From contig JARGOP010000004.1 of NCBI GenBank assembly GCA_029233965.1, positions 1-41,117 on the forward strand: a DNA stretch of 41,117 bases. The letters run 5' to 3'. Below are positions 1-9,127 of this stretch, one piece after another. How positions within the stretch are numbered: the stretch's first letter is position 1; every line of letters begins with the position of its first letter. Origin of the DNA: Verrucomicrobiales bacterium (GTDB lineage: Bacteria; Verrucomicrobiota; Verrucomicrobiia; Verrucomicrobiales; DEV007). The notes under the pieces were generated by a model. That model searched no databases. It saw nothing but the letters and a program-made list of their open reading frames with translations, and was not told where the DNA came from. The translations under genes and the position numbers were made by a program.

Positions 1-208
1 CATCGACGAAGGGAGCGGCGAGTTCGTTTTCTTTCGAAATGGTGATTGCGAGGATTTCACACTGCCTGCGGTCCGCGAGGGTGTGCAGCATCGCGAGGGC
101 AAGAACATCATCGACGTCACCGGTGATGTCGGTGTCGAAGATGACGGGGACAGGAGCGGCAAAGGCGGTCGTGCCCAAGAAAAGCAGGGAAAAGAGCGGT
201 AGTCTCAT
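1..208 (-). CDS. Nucleoside hydrolase (IUNH family), N-terminal part, cut by window edge
   Basis: Reading the minus strand from the ATG at 208-206 gives an open frame that runs off the window at base 1 (69 codons). It starts with a short Sec-type signal peptide (MRLPLFSLLFLGTTAFA) and is followed at once by VPVIFDTDITGDVDDVLALA. The DTDxxxDxDD pattern is the calcium-binding signature of inosine-uridine preferring nucleoside hydrolases, which split nucleosides into base and ribose. The signal peptide suggests a periplasmic enzyme, a form common in PVC bacteria. The family is usually a little over 300 residues, so most of the gene lies outside. The substrate cannot be told from this fragment. 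The family call is firm; the exported location is inference. Confidence 0.85.
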   Translation of the reverse strand, partial: MRLPLFSLLFLGTTAFAAPVPVIFDTDITGDVDDVLALAMLHTLADRRQCEILAITISKENELAAPFVD

Positions 209-367
209 CGGCAAAACGTAGCATTCGGATCGATAAGAACCAACAATTGCGCTCGATTTCGAATGACGGTTTTGCTGGGTCGGGATCATGCGTGATTTCC
301 CGTGTAGAGTTCGAGCGTGAGCGAAAACACAGACCGCGTTTGTCTACTCCCTCATGATCGAAGCTAA

Positions 368-880
368 GTGATTTTCCCGAAAGCTTTCTTTCTCATTCTC
401 GTCACCGTTCCCCTCGGAATCAGCGGCGGGATCGGCGGCCTCTGGTTGCTCAATTCCGTCGGCAGCCTCCTCCCCATGATCGGCCTCGATCCGATTCGCC
501 AGCCCTTCGACATGATCACGATGCTCGGGTTTTTAATTCTGTTAGGAACCGCAGTGAACAATCCCATCCTCATCGTCGACCGGACGATGCAGAACTTCCG
601 GGAGGACAAGTTGTCCCCTCTCGAAGCGGTCAAGGATGCCGTCGCCTCACGCCTCCGTCCCGTCCTCATGACGACGAGCACAACCCTGATGGGACTTGCT
701 CCGCTCGTTTTTCTGCCCGGGGCCGGAACGGAACTTTACCGGGGACTGGGAGCGATCGTGCTCTTCGGGTTGGCGTTCACTGCCTTTGTCACGCTGACTT
801 TTCTGCCGTGTTTGCTGGTGACGTTATTGGAGGTGATCGGACGGTTGCGGGGGTCAGGGGGGAAGCATGGAATCGAGTGA
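368..880 (+). pseudogene. C-terminal remnant of an RND (AcrB/HAE1-type) efflux transporter
   Basis: The 170-residue frame matches only the last membrane segments of an RND multidrug pump: a hydrophobic helix (AFFLILVTVPLGISGGIGG), a loop, the helix MLGFLILLGTAVNNPILIVD, the loop SRLRPVLMTTSTTLMGLAPL and a final helix ending in LTFLPCLLVTLLEVIG. Full pumps have about 1000 residues, so more than 80 percent is missing. An in-frame TAA lies directly before the GTG at 368, and the roughly 160 bases upstream contain no pump sequence, because the divergent nucleoside hydrolase begins there. I infer a deletion or rearrangement that left only the tail; no membrane fusion protein or TolC partner is nearby. 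An intact short protein is possible but would lack the porter domains. Confidence 0.75.
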
Positions 881-1314
881 CGATCCTTTTGGTGAAGGGG
901 AAAAACTGCACACCCTCCCCGGCTTCATCGGCAGGCCCCTGCATCTCGGCTTCATCAGTCCATCCCCCGCATCGAATTCCGACCTGTGACGATGAAGGAA
1001 TTTCACTTCCTAACCGGCATACTCACCTCAATGACGAATCCGCTTTGGAACCGGACCCCGAAACATCGCTCTATCACCACCAGAGAAGGTGCCACCTGCA
1101 ATGAGCTTTCGGGGACGGATCAAGAACTTGCCCGATCCATCGCCCCGGCCCCTCGATGGTCCACCGGGAGCTTGACGCGGGAGGGAATCGGTAGTGCAAT
1201 GACGGGCCGTGCTGCACTTTCATCCCTGCCTCCCCTGGACCCCACCCGCGGGAGATGCGCGATGACAGACCATCCGGATTGAAAAAGCAAAATTTCCGGC
1301 AAAGTGAGAGCTTG
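881..1314. other. Non-coding stretch between pump remnant and lipoprotein gene
   Basis: No convincing gene was found. A 40-codon frame (867-989, ATG overlapping the end of the pump remnant) is the only one with a coupled-start geometry, but its product resembles nothing I recognise and it may be debris of the lost pump operon. Bases 1137-1159 contain a 6-bp inverted repeat (CCATCG/CGATGG, 11-base loop). A promoter for the lipoprotein gene probably lies near the AT-richer bases 1278-1300, but no clear -35/-10 pair is visible. Confidence 0.4.
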
Positions 1315-2520
1315 ATGACTCCTGAATATTCACGCCGCTTTTTTCTCCCCGGACTGGGTATTCTCGCTCTTTGGGTGAGTGTTCTCACAAGTTGTTCGAG
1401 TTATAGTCCTGACCGGTATGATTCTGCGGAAATCATCCAGAGCAGCGCCCTGCTCAAAGAAGCGCGATTGGTGACGAGGGACCGGGGTTTGCTCGCGGCC
1501 CGTGAGCTGGTGGAAGGAGGCCTTGCGAGGACGGATGAGTCCGGCGGCGAAATGGAGCGTCGAATCGTCCGCACCACCGGCGATGCGACCCTGGTCCTTC
1601 CCGATTCACTGGCTGCTCTCCCTGAAGTAAAGCGCAAACGGATCGCCATTGTCATCGTTCCCGGCACCCAGGTGGTTTCCGGTAAATCATCGGCGACACG
1701 GGATGTGCTCCGCAACGCTTCCGGTATGGTCAAAGAGATGGGATTTTCGACCTATTTTATCGATACTCCCCCCCGCGGGGGGGTATCGGAAAACGCCGTT
1801 CAGGTCGCTGCACAGATTGCTCCGATTTTTGCCACGGTAGATCATGTCGTCCTCATCATGTTGTCAAAAGGCGCCCACGATGTCATTTCCTACCTGCAGG
1901 ATCACGCGATGGAATTACCTCCCGCGCATCGCCGGAAAATTGACCTGGTAATTTCCCTGGTGGGAACGGTGCAGGGTTCGGTGGTCGCTGATTATTTCGC
2001 CAATGGAAACCGGCCAATCCCGGTGGCCACCCGCATGAGTCTAGCGCTTCAAGGCCAGCGGAATCAGATCAGGATGCTGGAGACGATTGCGGCTTCACCC
2101 TGGAGAGCCGGAGATGCCTCCCGCATGCGGGAGGCGTTTCCCGATCTTACCTGGCTGAGTCTTGCCATGATCCCCGATGGTAAAAACGGGCGGATCACCG
2201 AAAGACTTTGGTCGCCATTCGTCCGCTGGTGTATCTATCAAAATTCCCCCTACTACAGCCCGGCCGACGGCCTCGTTGAAACCGCCGCTTCGGTGCTACC
2301 CGATGAAGTGGATTTCCCTGAATGGATCGTGCCTGCCTACGGCTCTCATGCCATGGCAAATGGTCATTATGCCGATGGCACTCCGGTCGCACCAAAGACG
2401 CGTAACCAGGGCGATGAGTCGTTGAATCCGGAGAGTGGCGGCGAAGTGATGAGCGCGTATCTCCGCGCTCTCCCGACCTCTCTTCTGAATCATCACGAGG
2501 GGCGATTTGGAAACTTTTGA
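1315..2520 (+). CDS. Putative lipoprotein with alpha/beta-hydrolase-like fold
   Basis: I chose the ATG at 1315 because it begins a classic lipoprotein leader: positive residues (YSRR), a hydrophobic stretch and the lipobox LTSC with the lipid-bearing Cys at residue 27. The mature protein (about 375 residues) contains a strand-like segment RIAIVIVPGTQVVSG and the nucleophile-elbow-like stretch VVLIMLSKGAHDVISYL (Ser about residue 184), then DLVISLVGTVQGSVVADY. A His-containing segment, YGSHAMANGHYAD, lies near the C-terminus. This order (strand, Ser elbow, late His) suggests a serine hydrolase of unknown substrate anchored to a membrane, but the elbow is LSKG rather than GxSxG, so catalysis is unproven. 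A GC hairpin lies inside the gene at 1761-1788. It converges with the degraded hydrolase remnant downstream. Confidence 0.6.
   Translation: MTPEYSRRFFLPGLGILALWVSVLTSCSSYSPDRYDSAEIIQSSALLKEARLVTRDRGLLAARELVEGGLARTDESGGEMERRIVRTTGDATLVLPDSLAALPEVKRKRIAIVIVPGTQVVSGKSSATRDVLRNASGMVKEMGFSTYFIDTPPRGGVSENAVQVAAQIAPIFATVDHVVLIMLSKGAHDVISYLQDHAMELPPAHRRKIDLVISLVGTVQGSVVADYFANGNRPIPVATRMSLALQGQRNQIRMLETIAASPWRAGDASRMREAFPDLTWLSLAMIPDGKNGRITERLWSPFVRWCIYQNSPYYSPADGLVETAASVLPDEVDFPEWIVPAYGSHAMANGHYADGTPVAPKTRNQGDESLNPESGGEVMSAYLRALPTSLLNHHEGRFGNF
1761..1788. repeat. GC-rich perfect palindrome with flanking arms inside the lipoprotein gene
   Basis: Bases 1768-1783 read CCCCCCCGCGGGGGGG, a perfect 16-bp palindrome with runs of seven C and seven G. 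It is flanked by CGATAC (1761-1766) and TATCG (1784-1788), so the arms can extend with a one-base bulge. It encodes the in-frame TPPRGG stretch. The homopolymer runs and very stable potential hairpin make it a candidate slippage or sequencing-error site. Confidence 0.6.
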
Positions 2521-2544
2521 ATACGCGGGAAGGGTTGCATGAGA

Positions 2545-2985
2545 TCATCGCCCGGCCCGCTGCCGGAACTCATCCCGGATCGCGAACCTCGCCGGAGGCT
2601 CTGGCGAGGAGGAAACCGATTCTGGCTCCAGTCCCTTGATGACGAGATTGAAAATGTCAGCGACGACATCCTTCGCCTTGGCAATCGCGTAGCTGAGAAC
2701 CCGGGTGCCCATGCTGTGAGAGATCACAGGCATGTAGTCGATGTTGGTCTTATTCCGGAGGTCGATGGAAACTGCGTCAGATGAGGGATGGAAACCGCAG
2801 TGCGTCCATATTCCGCGGGGCCCTCGGATTGCTTTCGGGACCGTAGTGATGGTTGGAATCGTCCGAGGGAGTTGGTTTCCGGTTGGTGCCGTAGTAGATG
2901 CCAACAGTGGGTAGTCCCTCGACTTCTCCTCGTCCCCCGGCGGCAGACCCGGATCTTGAGGCGCCGGGGTGGAAACGCCGTTCAT
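2545..2985 (-). pseudogene. Degraded alpha/beta-hydrolase (DUF900-like) remnant
   Basis: This 146-residue minus-strand frame begins with an ATG sharing the ATGA overlap with the stop of the metallophosphatase gene (2982-2985), so it could be translated by coupling. Its middle contains NIDYMPVISHSMGTRVLSYA, which closely resembles the strand/nucleophile-elbow/helix of DUF900-type alpha/beta hydrolases (usually IAHSMGNRxLL). The first 70 residues are Pro/Thr-rich and look random, and the end (EPPARFAIRDEFRQRAGR) is also unlike a hydrolase. The catalytic Asp and His regions are missing. I read it as a decayed hydrolase in a reading frame that happens to be open. A real small fused protein is less likely. 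Confidence 0.45.
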
Positions 2986-4334
2986 TCCCGGGCCGACTTC
3001 CCGGTGACTAATCTTCCGGGCTTTTTCGGTTGAAACTGATCAGCAGGGAGAGAGAGAATTGCTTCCCCTCCCGCCTCCCAGAGTTCGACTCCCTCAGGCG
3101 TTTCGAAGGGAGCAGCAGTGTCCACGGCGGGAAAATTGGCGCTGCCCTGCACCTTGATGGTTTTGATAAGAATCTCTTCGGGGGTCACCTGAATCCAGTC
3201 GAAGCCGTTGAAAGAATCTGCGGCGACGGTCCAGGGCTTCGAGTCGTCCGCAGCCCGGAGAGGGGCCCCCCAGCATCCTTCGCCGATGTATACCGTGGCC
3301 ATGGGATCATCCGGAGCGGCGGAAAAGCCCTCGTGCCCGTTCGGGTCCGGTTTCAAAGGAAGGGTCCGTTTCATGACATGGGAGTCGGATTCAATAGCAA
3401 GGTCGAGCCCGTGTTCGTAGAAATTGTCGGCCCACTGCATGGGATTTTCGCCCTCTGATTTTTTGCTGACATGGGGACGCATCGGCTTGTGATATCCCGC
3501 AATGAGATGAGTCCTGATTTCACGGTATTGACCCATGTCGGTATCGAGCCATTCCTCCTGTGCTCCGGTTGCCGGGATTTCGCTGTTGAGGACGTAGTAA
3601 CGACAAAGCTCCCCGCCGATGTCGAAGGCGAAGTAAACATCCACCGGGGTGTCGAAGAATTCGTAGATGCTCTCGATCCGGCGCTCGTGGTTTCCCCGGT
3701 GAGGAACGATCGGGATCATGCGACCGTCTTCGCTGACGGTCTCCTGCCAGTCATCCAGCCACTCGACCCATTCCGGTGCTTCGTCCTTGTTGATCATATC
3801 ACCGGTGAAGGCGATGAAGAGGGGGCGCAGCTTCTCGCTGAACTGATTGGCCAGAACTCTCACATCACGAAAATTCCTCGAATCGCCGCCCGAAATGAAG
3901 GTGAGCGGCTTCGGCTCCGCCGGGGCGGTGCGGAAGTAGAGTCGACGGCTGGTTCCGTTCTCATCGGAAAGGCACAAGTAGTATTCCGTGTCGGGAGTCA
4001 GGTCGGAGAGCCGGACAAAGCAGTTCCGCATGCCGTCATACTCCGAGACGCGATCAGGCTTTCTGGTCTCCCTGTAGGCATCGGAGTCTCTTCCGTGGTC
4101 AACTGTATCGTAGTGCAGGGAGGCGGGTTCACCTTCGACCTGGTTCCAGGCGATCGTCGCTTTTGTCGCCGGATCGGCACTCCAGACGACACGATACTTG
4201 TCCGTCTTTGAGAACGATTGAGCGACCAGGGAAGGAGCCGCCCAGAACAGCGCGGTCAGTGCGATCACAGCAGAAAAGAGGAGAGCGGATTGGGGAGCGG
4301 CGAATCTCGATTTCATCGGATCGATAGGTTGCAT
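2982..4334 (-). CDS. Secreted metallophosphatase, purple-acid-phosphatase-like
   Basis: The start at 4334 is preferred because GGGAAAGAAG lies just upstream; an internal ATG at 4316 (MKSRFAAPQ) is the alternative. A hydrophobic signal segment ends near SLVAQS. Then comes a fibronectin-like N-terminal domain (YRVVWSADPATKATIAW ... LTPDTEYYLCLSDENG ... LYFRTAP), and a calcineurin-type phosphoesterase core with blocks GGDSRNFRD, FTGDMINKD, HRGNHER, AGYHKPMRP and ESDSHVMKR. This block order is that of purple acid phosphatase relatives, which hydrolyse phosphate esters with a two-metal centre outside the cytoplasm. Some ligands differ from the consensus (DxR for DxH, SDSH for GHxH), so activity is likely but substrate and metal are open. 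The inverted repeat at 4383-4411 lies about 50 bases upstream and may control it. Confidence 0.85.
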   Translation of the reverse strand: MQPIDPMKSRFAAPQSALLFSAVIALTALFWAAPSLVAQSFSKTDKYRVVWSADPATKATIAWNQVEGEPASLHYDTVDHGRDSDAYRETRKPDRVSEYDGMRNCFVRLSDLTPDTEYYLCLSDENGTSRRLYFRTAPAEPKPLTFISGGDSRNFRDVRVLANQFSEKLRPLFIAFTGDMINKDEAPEWVEWLDDWQETVSEDGRMIPIVPHRGNHERRIESIYEFFDTPVDVYFAFDIGGELCRYYVLNSEIPATGAQEEWLDTDMGQYREIRTHLIAGYHKPMRPHVSKKSEGENPMQWADNFYEHGLDLAIESDSHVMKRTLPLKPDPNGHEGFSAAPDDPMATVYIGEGCWGAPLRAADDSKPWTVAADSFNGFDWIQVTPEEILIKTIKVQGSANFPAVDTAAPFETPEGVELWEAGGEAILSLPADQFQPKKPGRLVTGKSARE

Positions 4335-4382
4335 GAGCTTCTTTCCCAAAGTACGACATAAATGATCCTTTTGACAGACCAA

Positions 4383-4411
4383 ACAGGGTCATCTTCCTCA
4401 CGTAACCCTGT
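4383..4411 (-). promoter_or_regulatory. Inverted repeat ACAGGGT-N15-ACCCTGT, copy A (putative operator)
   Basis: Two perfect 7-bp arms (4383-4389 and 4405-4411) are separated by 15 bases, a centre-to-centre distance of 22 bases or about two DNA turns. It ends 48 bases before the start of the metallophosphatase and lies in the divergent gap with the PSD1 gene. Read toward the phosphatase, the site is GACAGGGT-N13-TGACCCTGTT followed by TGGTCTG. The same arms, spacer length and much of the downstream flank recur at 31978-32006. I infer binding by a dimeric regulator; a stem-loop in RNA is the alternative. Confidence 0.5.
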
Positions 4412-4532
4412 CCGGTCATTTTGGTTGTCCGCACCGGATCCTGTTGTCTCTCCCAACAAACAGCCGGAGCGGATTCGAGGCGATGCGGGGTAAAGGAAGC
4501 GAGGCCGCAATACGTCATTGCACCGATTCGAA

Positions 4533-4544
4533 AAAACCGGTTTT
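4533..4544. promoter_or_regulatory. Perfect 12-bp palindrome AAAACCGGTTTT before the PSD1 gene
   Basis: The palindrome ends 8 bases before the ATG at 4553 and sits where a ribosome-binding site would be expected; no Shine-Dalgarno sequence is present. It could be an operator for the PSD1-DUF1501 pair, or chance. Confidence 0.3.
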
Positions 4545-4552
4545 CTAGCCGA

Positions 4553-7500
4553 ATGCGTTCTCTCTGTGTTGTCGCAGGCCTCCTGGGACTGTCTGCATCA
4601 GCTCATGCTGACAACGCAGAGCTCTATTCGGAGAAAATTAAGCCGCTTCTGGAGGAGCGCTGTTATGCCTGCCACGGAGCCCTCAAACAGAAGGGCAAAC
4701 TCCGCGTCGATACCGCCGTGCAGATTCGTGAGGCCGGAGTTCTCGACAACGGCGAATTGATCGCCCGCCTCACTTCAGGAGATCTCGACGAAAGAATGCC
4801 ACCGGAGGGTGAAGCACTTCATGCGCAGGAGATCGAAATGATTCAGGCGTGGATCACCGCAGGCGCACCCGGACCGGAAAACGAAAAGCCCGAAGATGAT
4901 CCCGGTCAGCATTGGTCTTTTCAAACAATCAAACGGCCTGAGATTCCGCCCGGTGATTTCGGCAACCCCATCGATGCCTTTCTCGCCGAAAAACACAACG
5001 AACAGGGGTTGGTTCCCCGGGACAGAGCTGATCGGACGGTTCTGATCCGGCGACTCTATCTCGACCTGATTGGTCTCCCGCCAACCACCGAAGAACTCGC
5101 CGACCGGAGATCTTATTCCGCGATCATCGATGAACTCCTCGCCAATCCGCACTATGGCGAGCGGTGGGGGCGGCATTGGATGGATGTGTGGCGCTACTCG
5201 GATGGCTACGGTCTTGGCGCGCAACTTCGCTACAGTCAGAAACACCTCTGGCACTGGCGCGACTGGATCGTGAATTCGCTGAACGATGACAAGGGATACG
5301 ACCGGATGATTCTGGAAATGCTCGCCGGCGACGAACTCGCTCCCGAAGATCCCGATGTCATAGCGGCAACCGGATTCCTTGCGAGAAATTACTATCTCTT
5401 CAACAGAACGACCTGGTTGGACAACACCATTGAGCACACCGGCAAAGCCTTTTTCGGACTGACAATGAATTGCGCCAAGTGTCACGATCACAAGTACGAT
5501 CCGATCAGCCACGAGGACTACTATCGGTTCCGGGCCTTCTTTGAACCTCATCAGATCCGACTGGACCCGATTCCCGGCGAAATCGATTTTGAAAAAAACG
5601 GACTTCCCCGCGCCTACGATGACGACCTCGAAGCGATGACTTACCTCCATCTTCGGGGCAACGATCTGGACCCTGACAAATCAAAAATAATCGCGCCCGG
5701 AGTGCCGGAAATTCTCGCCGACTTCGCCCTCGACCCGCAACCTGTCGACCTTCCTGTATCATCCTGGGCGCCCGGACTTCGCAACTACGTCCAGGAGGAT
5801 CATCTCGCCGCAGCCGATGCGCGCTTGAAAGAGGCACGCGGGGAACTTGCGAAGGCGATATCCGGGAACGCATTGCCATTGGATACCGAACCGACTCCCG
5901 GAAAAGGGTTTGCCCTCACGGATCATTTCGATGCGGAACGGCCGGAGATTTGGAATATCGAAGGCAGCGGATGGCGCTACCAGGGAGGGGCGCTGGTCCA
6001 GTTGGAATCAACGCGGGACAAGCAGTTTGCGAGATCGATGCGCCCCCATCCCGCGAACTTCGATCTCACCGTAAACTTTCGAACCACCGGCGGAGACACC
6101 TACAAATCAGTCGGGATTCGCTTCGATGTCACCGGCGGAGGCAGGGACGCGCACACCGTCTACGCCAGTGCACATGCCCCGGGACCGAAAGTGCAGATCG
6201 CTCACACGAGGGCAGGACAGACCTCCTACCCCGGAACCGGAAGAATCGCCCGCCCCGTCGTGGTGAACGAGGACTACGAGATGCGCGTCCAGGTCCGCGA
6301 TCGCCTTATGAACGTGAGTCTCAACGGAGAGTTTCTGCTCGCCTATCAGCTTCCCGCACGAAATCCGAACGGGCTCCTCGAATTGTTCGCTTTCGATGCC
6401 ACCGCAGAATTTGACTCGATCAGCGTCAGCCCGCTCGCGCCGGAAACATCGCTGAAAGAATCGAAGAATCCCGCTCCAAAAATTGATTCAAAAGAACTTA
6501 CCGCCGTGGCAGAGGCAAAAGTCGCGGAGGCGGAAATCTGGTTGAGAACCCTGAAGGCAAAGATCGCGGCGGACCGCGCCGGGATTGCCGGAAAGGGATC
6601 CGTAAACTTGGGAGAAGTCGTGCGACTGAAGAAGGAACACGCCGTCGCGGCAGCGAAAGTGGCTCTTCTCACCGCAGAAGCTGGAAAACAAGCCGCCGCG
6701 AAGAAGGCTCTCGCCGCTGCCGCGAAAGCATTGAAAAATCCGGGCAACCCGACTGACTACTCTCCCCTGCGGGGAAGTCGCAAGGCACTGGAGACCCCCG
6801 AGCACAAGGAAACGGATTATGCCGCCACCTATCCAAAGACCAGCACAGGGCGCCGGACGGCTCTTGCCAAATGGATCACGGACCGGAAAAACCCGCTGAC
6901 CGCGCGGGTTGCGGTCAACCAGATCTGGCTACGGCATTTCGGGGAACCGATTGTCGGATCGGTATTTGATTTCGGACGTCAAACCGCGGAACCGGAACTT
7001 GCCGAACTCCTCGATTATCTCGCGATGGAGTTCATCGAATCAGGATGGAGCATGAAGCATCTCCACCGTCTCATTCTTACCTCCGAAGCGTGGCAGCGGA
7101 CTTCATCAAACCTCAATGCCGATCCCGCCACTCTCTCAAAAGACTCCGCGAACGCATTTCTCTGGCGGATGAATTCCCGCCGGATGGAATCCCAGGTTAT
7201 CCGGGATTCACTCGTTCATCTCGCAGGGGAATTGGATCTGGCAATGGGCGGTCCTTCCATCGAACCGACTCCTGATGCCCGGAGGCGCAGCCTCTACTTC
7301 CAACATTCGCGGGACAAACAATCGCAACTGCTTTCCACCTTTGACGACGCGGAGATTCTGGCCTGCTACCGGCGCAGCGAAAGCATCATCCCGCAACAGG
7401 CGCTCGCCCTTTCGAACAGCAAGCTTGCGCTGGAAATGGCCGCAAAAATTCCGGCAGCGTTCGGGGAGAATCTCTCCACAACGGAATTCGCGAGGGAAGC

Positions 7501-7636
7501 CTTTCAACTCATCCTTTGTCGCGAGCCCAATCCGTCCGAACTCGCAGAGTGCGTTAACTTCCTCAATGAGGAAAAGGACCGCGGTCGACTCGTCCACGCC
7601 CTGCTCAACCACAACGATTTTATCATGATCCGATGA
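4553..7636 (+). CDS. PSD1 / planctomycete-type cytochrome c protein (DUF1549-DUF1553) with ConA-like insert
   Basis: The ATG at 4553 is chosen because it begins a clean signal peptide ([19 protein letters not shown]); the open frame extends further upstream without it. The 1027-residue product has a haem-binding CYACH (37-41) in a PSCyt1 domain, a DUF1549 domain (about 140-360) with [14 protein letters not shown] (CxxCH at about 307-311), a beta-sandwich/ConA-like segment (about 450-630, [18 protein letters not shown]), an Ala/Lys-rich probable coiled coil (about 645-735) and a DUF1553 domain to the end. These giant periplasmic proteins are characteristic of Planctomycetes and Verrucomicrobia; their chemistry is not established, though links to polysaccharide degradation and electron transfer are often proposed. 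It overlaps the following DUF1501 gene by ATGA, so the two are translationally coupled. Confidence 0.92.
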   Translation: MRSLCVVAGLLGLSASAHADNAELYSEKIKPLLEERCYACHGALKQKGKLRVDTAVQIREAGVLDNGELIARLTSGDLDERMPPEGEALHAQEIEMIQAWITAGAPGPENEKPEDDPGQHWSFQTIKRPEIPPGDFGNPIDAFLAEKHNEQGLVPRDRADRTVLIRRLYLDLIGLPPTTEELADRRSYSAIIDELLANPHYGERWGRHWMDVWRYSDGYGLGAQLRYSQKHLWHWRDWIVNSLNDDKGYDRMILEMLAGDELAPEDPDVIAATGFLARNYYLFNRTTWLDNTIEHTGKAFFGLTMNCAKCHDHKYDPISHEDYYRFRAFFEPHQIRLDPIPGEIDFEKNGLPRAYDDDLEAMTYLHLRGNDLDPDKSKIIAPGVPEILADFALDPQPVDLPVSSWAPGLRNYVQEDHLAAADARLKEARGELAKAISGNALPLDTEPTPGKGFALTDHFDAERPEIWNIEGSGWRYQGGALVQLESTRDKQFARSMRPHPANFDLTVNFRTTGGDTYKSVGIRFDVTGGGRDAHTVYASAHAPGPKVQIAHTRAGQTSYPGTGRIARPVVVNEDYEMRVQVRDRLMNVSLNGEFLLAYQLPARNPNGLLELFAFDATAEFDSISVSPLAPETSLKESKNPAPKIDSKELTAVAEAKVAEAEIWLRTLKAKIAADRAGIAGKGSVNLGEVVRLKKEHAVAAAKVALLTAEAGKQAAAKKALAAAAKALKNPGNPTDYSPLRGSRKALETPEHKETDYAATYPKTSTGRRTALAKWITDRKNPLTARVAVNQIWLRHFGEPIVGSVFDFGRQTAEPELAELLDYLAMEFIESGWSMKHLHRLILTSEAWQRTSSNLNADPATLSKDSANAFLWRMNSRRMESQVIRDSLVHLAGELDLAMGGPSIEPTPDARRRSLYFQHSRDKQSQLLSTFDDAEILACYRRSESIIPQQALALSNSKLALEMAAKIPAAFGENLSTTEFAREAFQLILCREPNPSELAECVNFLNEEKDRGRLVHALLNHNDFIMIR

Positions 7637-9063
7637 GCCCGGAATTTCACCAGACCATGCAGCGGCGCCGGTTCCTTGGCAGTAGCGGATTCGGCTTGGG
7701 CAGCATCGCCCTCCACTCGCTTCTTCAAGCCGGGACGATTCCCCATCAGACGGGTGATCCTCATTTTAAGCCGAAGGCGAAAAACGTCATCTGGCTATTC
7801 ATGCGCGGAGGCGTCAGCCACATGGAGAGCTTCGATCCTAAACCGGCACTGAACCAGTACGCCGAAAAAACGATCGATGAGACTCCGTATGCCAACGTAC
7901 TCGATCCTGAGCATTTCAAAGACCTCCGCGTCGTTGTCGTCAACGATGCCAACGGCAAGCAACGCACGAAGATTTACCCGCTTCAGACCGGTTTCAAGCA
8001 ATACGGACAATCCGGCACGGCCGTGAGCGACTGGTTTCCCCATATCGGTTCGTGCGTTGATGATCTCGCCGTGATCCGTTCGATGTGGACCACGGACAAC
8101 AACCACGGAGCACAGGTGCAGTTTCATTCCGGCCGCCACATGCTCGATCCGCGAGTCCCGACCATCGGAGCCTGGATCAAGTACGGACTTGGGTCGCTCA
8201 ACAGAAATCTGCCCCAGTTCATCAGCATGGGTCCACGCTTTTTCGACAAACGCGACGGACACTACCTCGGGCCGGCCTACGATGCCGTAACCCTGAAAAT
8301 CGATCCCGAAAACCCGCTCGACTTTGCGAGGCCGGAGGGCGAGATCACGGCGGAACAACAGCGGCGCGGACTCGACCTCACGAATCGTCTCAACCGGCTC
8401 GCCGCCGAACAGTATCCGCAAGATCCCGTTCTTGAAGCCCGCATCAAGTCCTACGAACTGGCTTTTCGCATGCAGACGGCTGTGCCCGACGCGATGGATT
8501 TCAGCAAAGAATCCGGGGCAACCCGGAAGCTCTACGGCCTCGATCAGAAGGAGACTAAAGCCTTCGGTGAGCAACTTCTGGCAGCCCGCCGCCTCTCGGA
8601 GCGGGGTGTCCGGTTCATTCAGATCATGCACGGAGACGGGGCTGCCGGAGCGTGGGATCAACACTCCAGGTTGCGCGAGAAGCACAGCCAACTTGCGATG
8701 CAGGTGGACCGGCCGATCGCAGGTTTACTCAAAGACCTGAAGCAGCGCGGCCAGCTCGAAGACACCATTGTCGTCTTCGCGACTGAGTTCGGGCGGACCC
8801 CCGGTTCGCAGGGATCCGACGGCCGCGACCATCACCCTTTCGGATTCAGCGTGTGGATGGCCGGTGGCGGTATCAAGGGCGGCATCACCCATGGAGCCAC
8901 CGACGAACTCGGATTTCATGCTGTCGAGAATCCGCACTACGTCACTGACATTCACGCCACAATTATGCATCAGTTAGGCCTGGATCCCCGCCGATTGGAA
9001 GTTCCGGGCCACAAGCGGCTTGATCGCGATTTCGGTCACGTCATTCACGATATCCTGGCCTAG
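7633..9063 (+). CDS. DUF1501 family protein (sulfatase/alkaline phosphatase-like fold)
   Basis: The start at 7633 overlaps the PSD1 stop (ATGA); an internal ATG at 7657 begins the Tat-like leader [16 protein letters not shown] and is the alternative. The 476-residue protein shows typical DUF1501 blocks: [20 protein letters not shown] near the N-terminus, [44 protein letters not shown], and the C-terminal [38 protein letters not shown]. The fold is that of the alkaline phosphatase/sulfatase superfamily, but no sulfatase CxPxR signature is present and the activity is unknown. DUF1501 genes are regularly coupled to PSD1 genes as here, so the two products probably work as a pair on the outside of the inner membrane. 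Confidence 0.92.
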   Translation: MSPEFHQTMQRRRFLGSSGFGLGSIALHSLLQAGTIPHQTGDPHFKPKAKNVIWLFMRGGVSHMESFDPKPALNQYAEKTIDETPYANVLDPEHFKDLRVVVVNDANGKQRTKIYPLQTGFKQYGQSGTAVSDWFPHIGSCVDDLAVIRSMWTTDNNHGAQVQFHSGRHMLDPRVPTIGAWIKYGLGSLNRNLPQFISMGPRFFDKRDGHYLGPAYDAVTLKIDPENPLDFARPEGEITAEQQRRGLDLTNRLNRLAAEQYPQDPVLEARIKSYELAFRMQTAVPDAMDFSKESGATRKLYGLDQKETKAFGEQLLAARRLSERGVRFIQIMHGDGAAGAWDQHSRLREKHSQLAMQVDRPIAGLLKDLKQRGQLEDTIVVFATEFGRTPGSQGSDGRDHHPFGFSVWMAGGGIKGGITHGATDELGFHAVENPHYVTDIHATIMHQLGLDPRRLEVPGHKRLDRDFGHVIHDILA

Positions 9064-9127
9064 AAAACCGGCGGAAATCCCCCCAAGTCAAACCGGGCCG
9101 GAAGAGCTGCCGGTGTCCCCGGAACTG

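Noticed and set aside
211-275. GCAAAAC (211-217) and GTTTTGC (269-275) inverted repeat upstream of the nucleoside hydrolase
   Set aside because: The 51-base loop and 7-bp arms are within what chance would give in this much sequence.
867-989. 40-codon frame overlapping the end of the RND remnant
   Set aside because: Its coupled start is attractive, but the product has no recognisable feature and lies in what seems to be debris; not enough support for a gene call.
4371-4376. TTGACA as a -35 box for the PSD1 gene
   Set aside because: No matching -10 element lies at a suitable distance downstream on the plus strand.
4383-4411. Calling the ACAGGGT repeats Pho boxes because the genes are phosphatases
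   Set aside because: Pho boxes are direct repeats with a shorter period; these are inverted repeats with 22-base spacing. Only a generic operator is supported.
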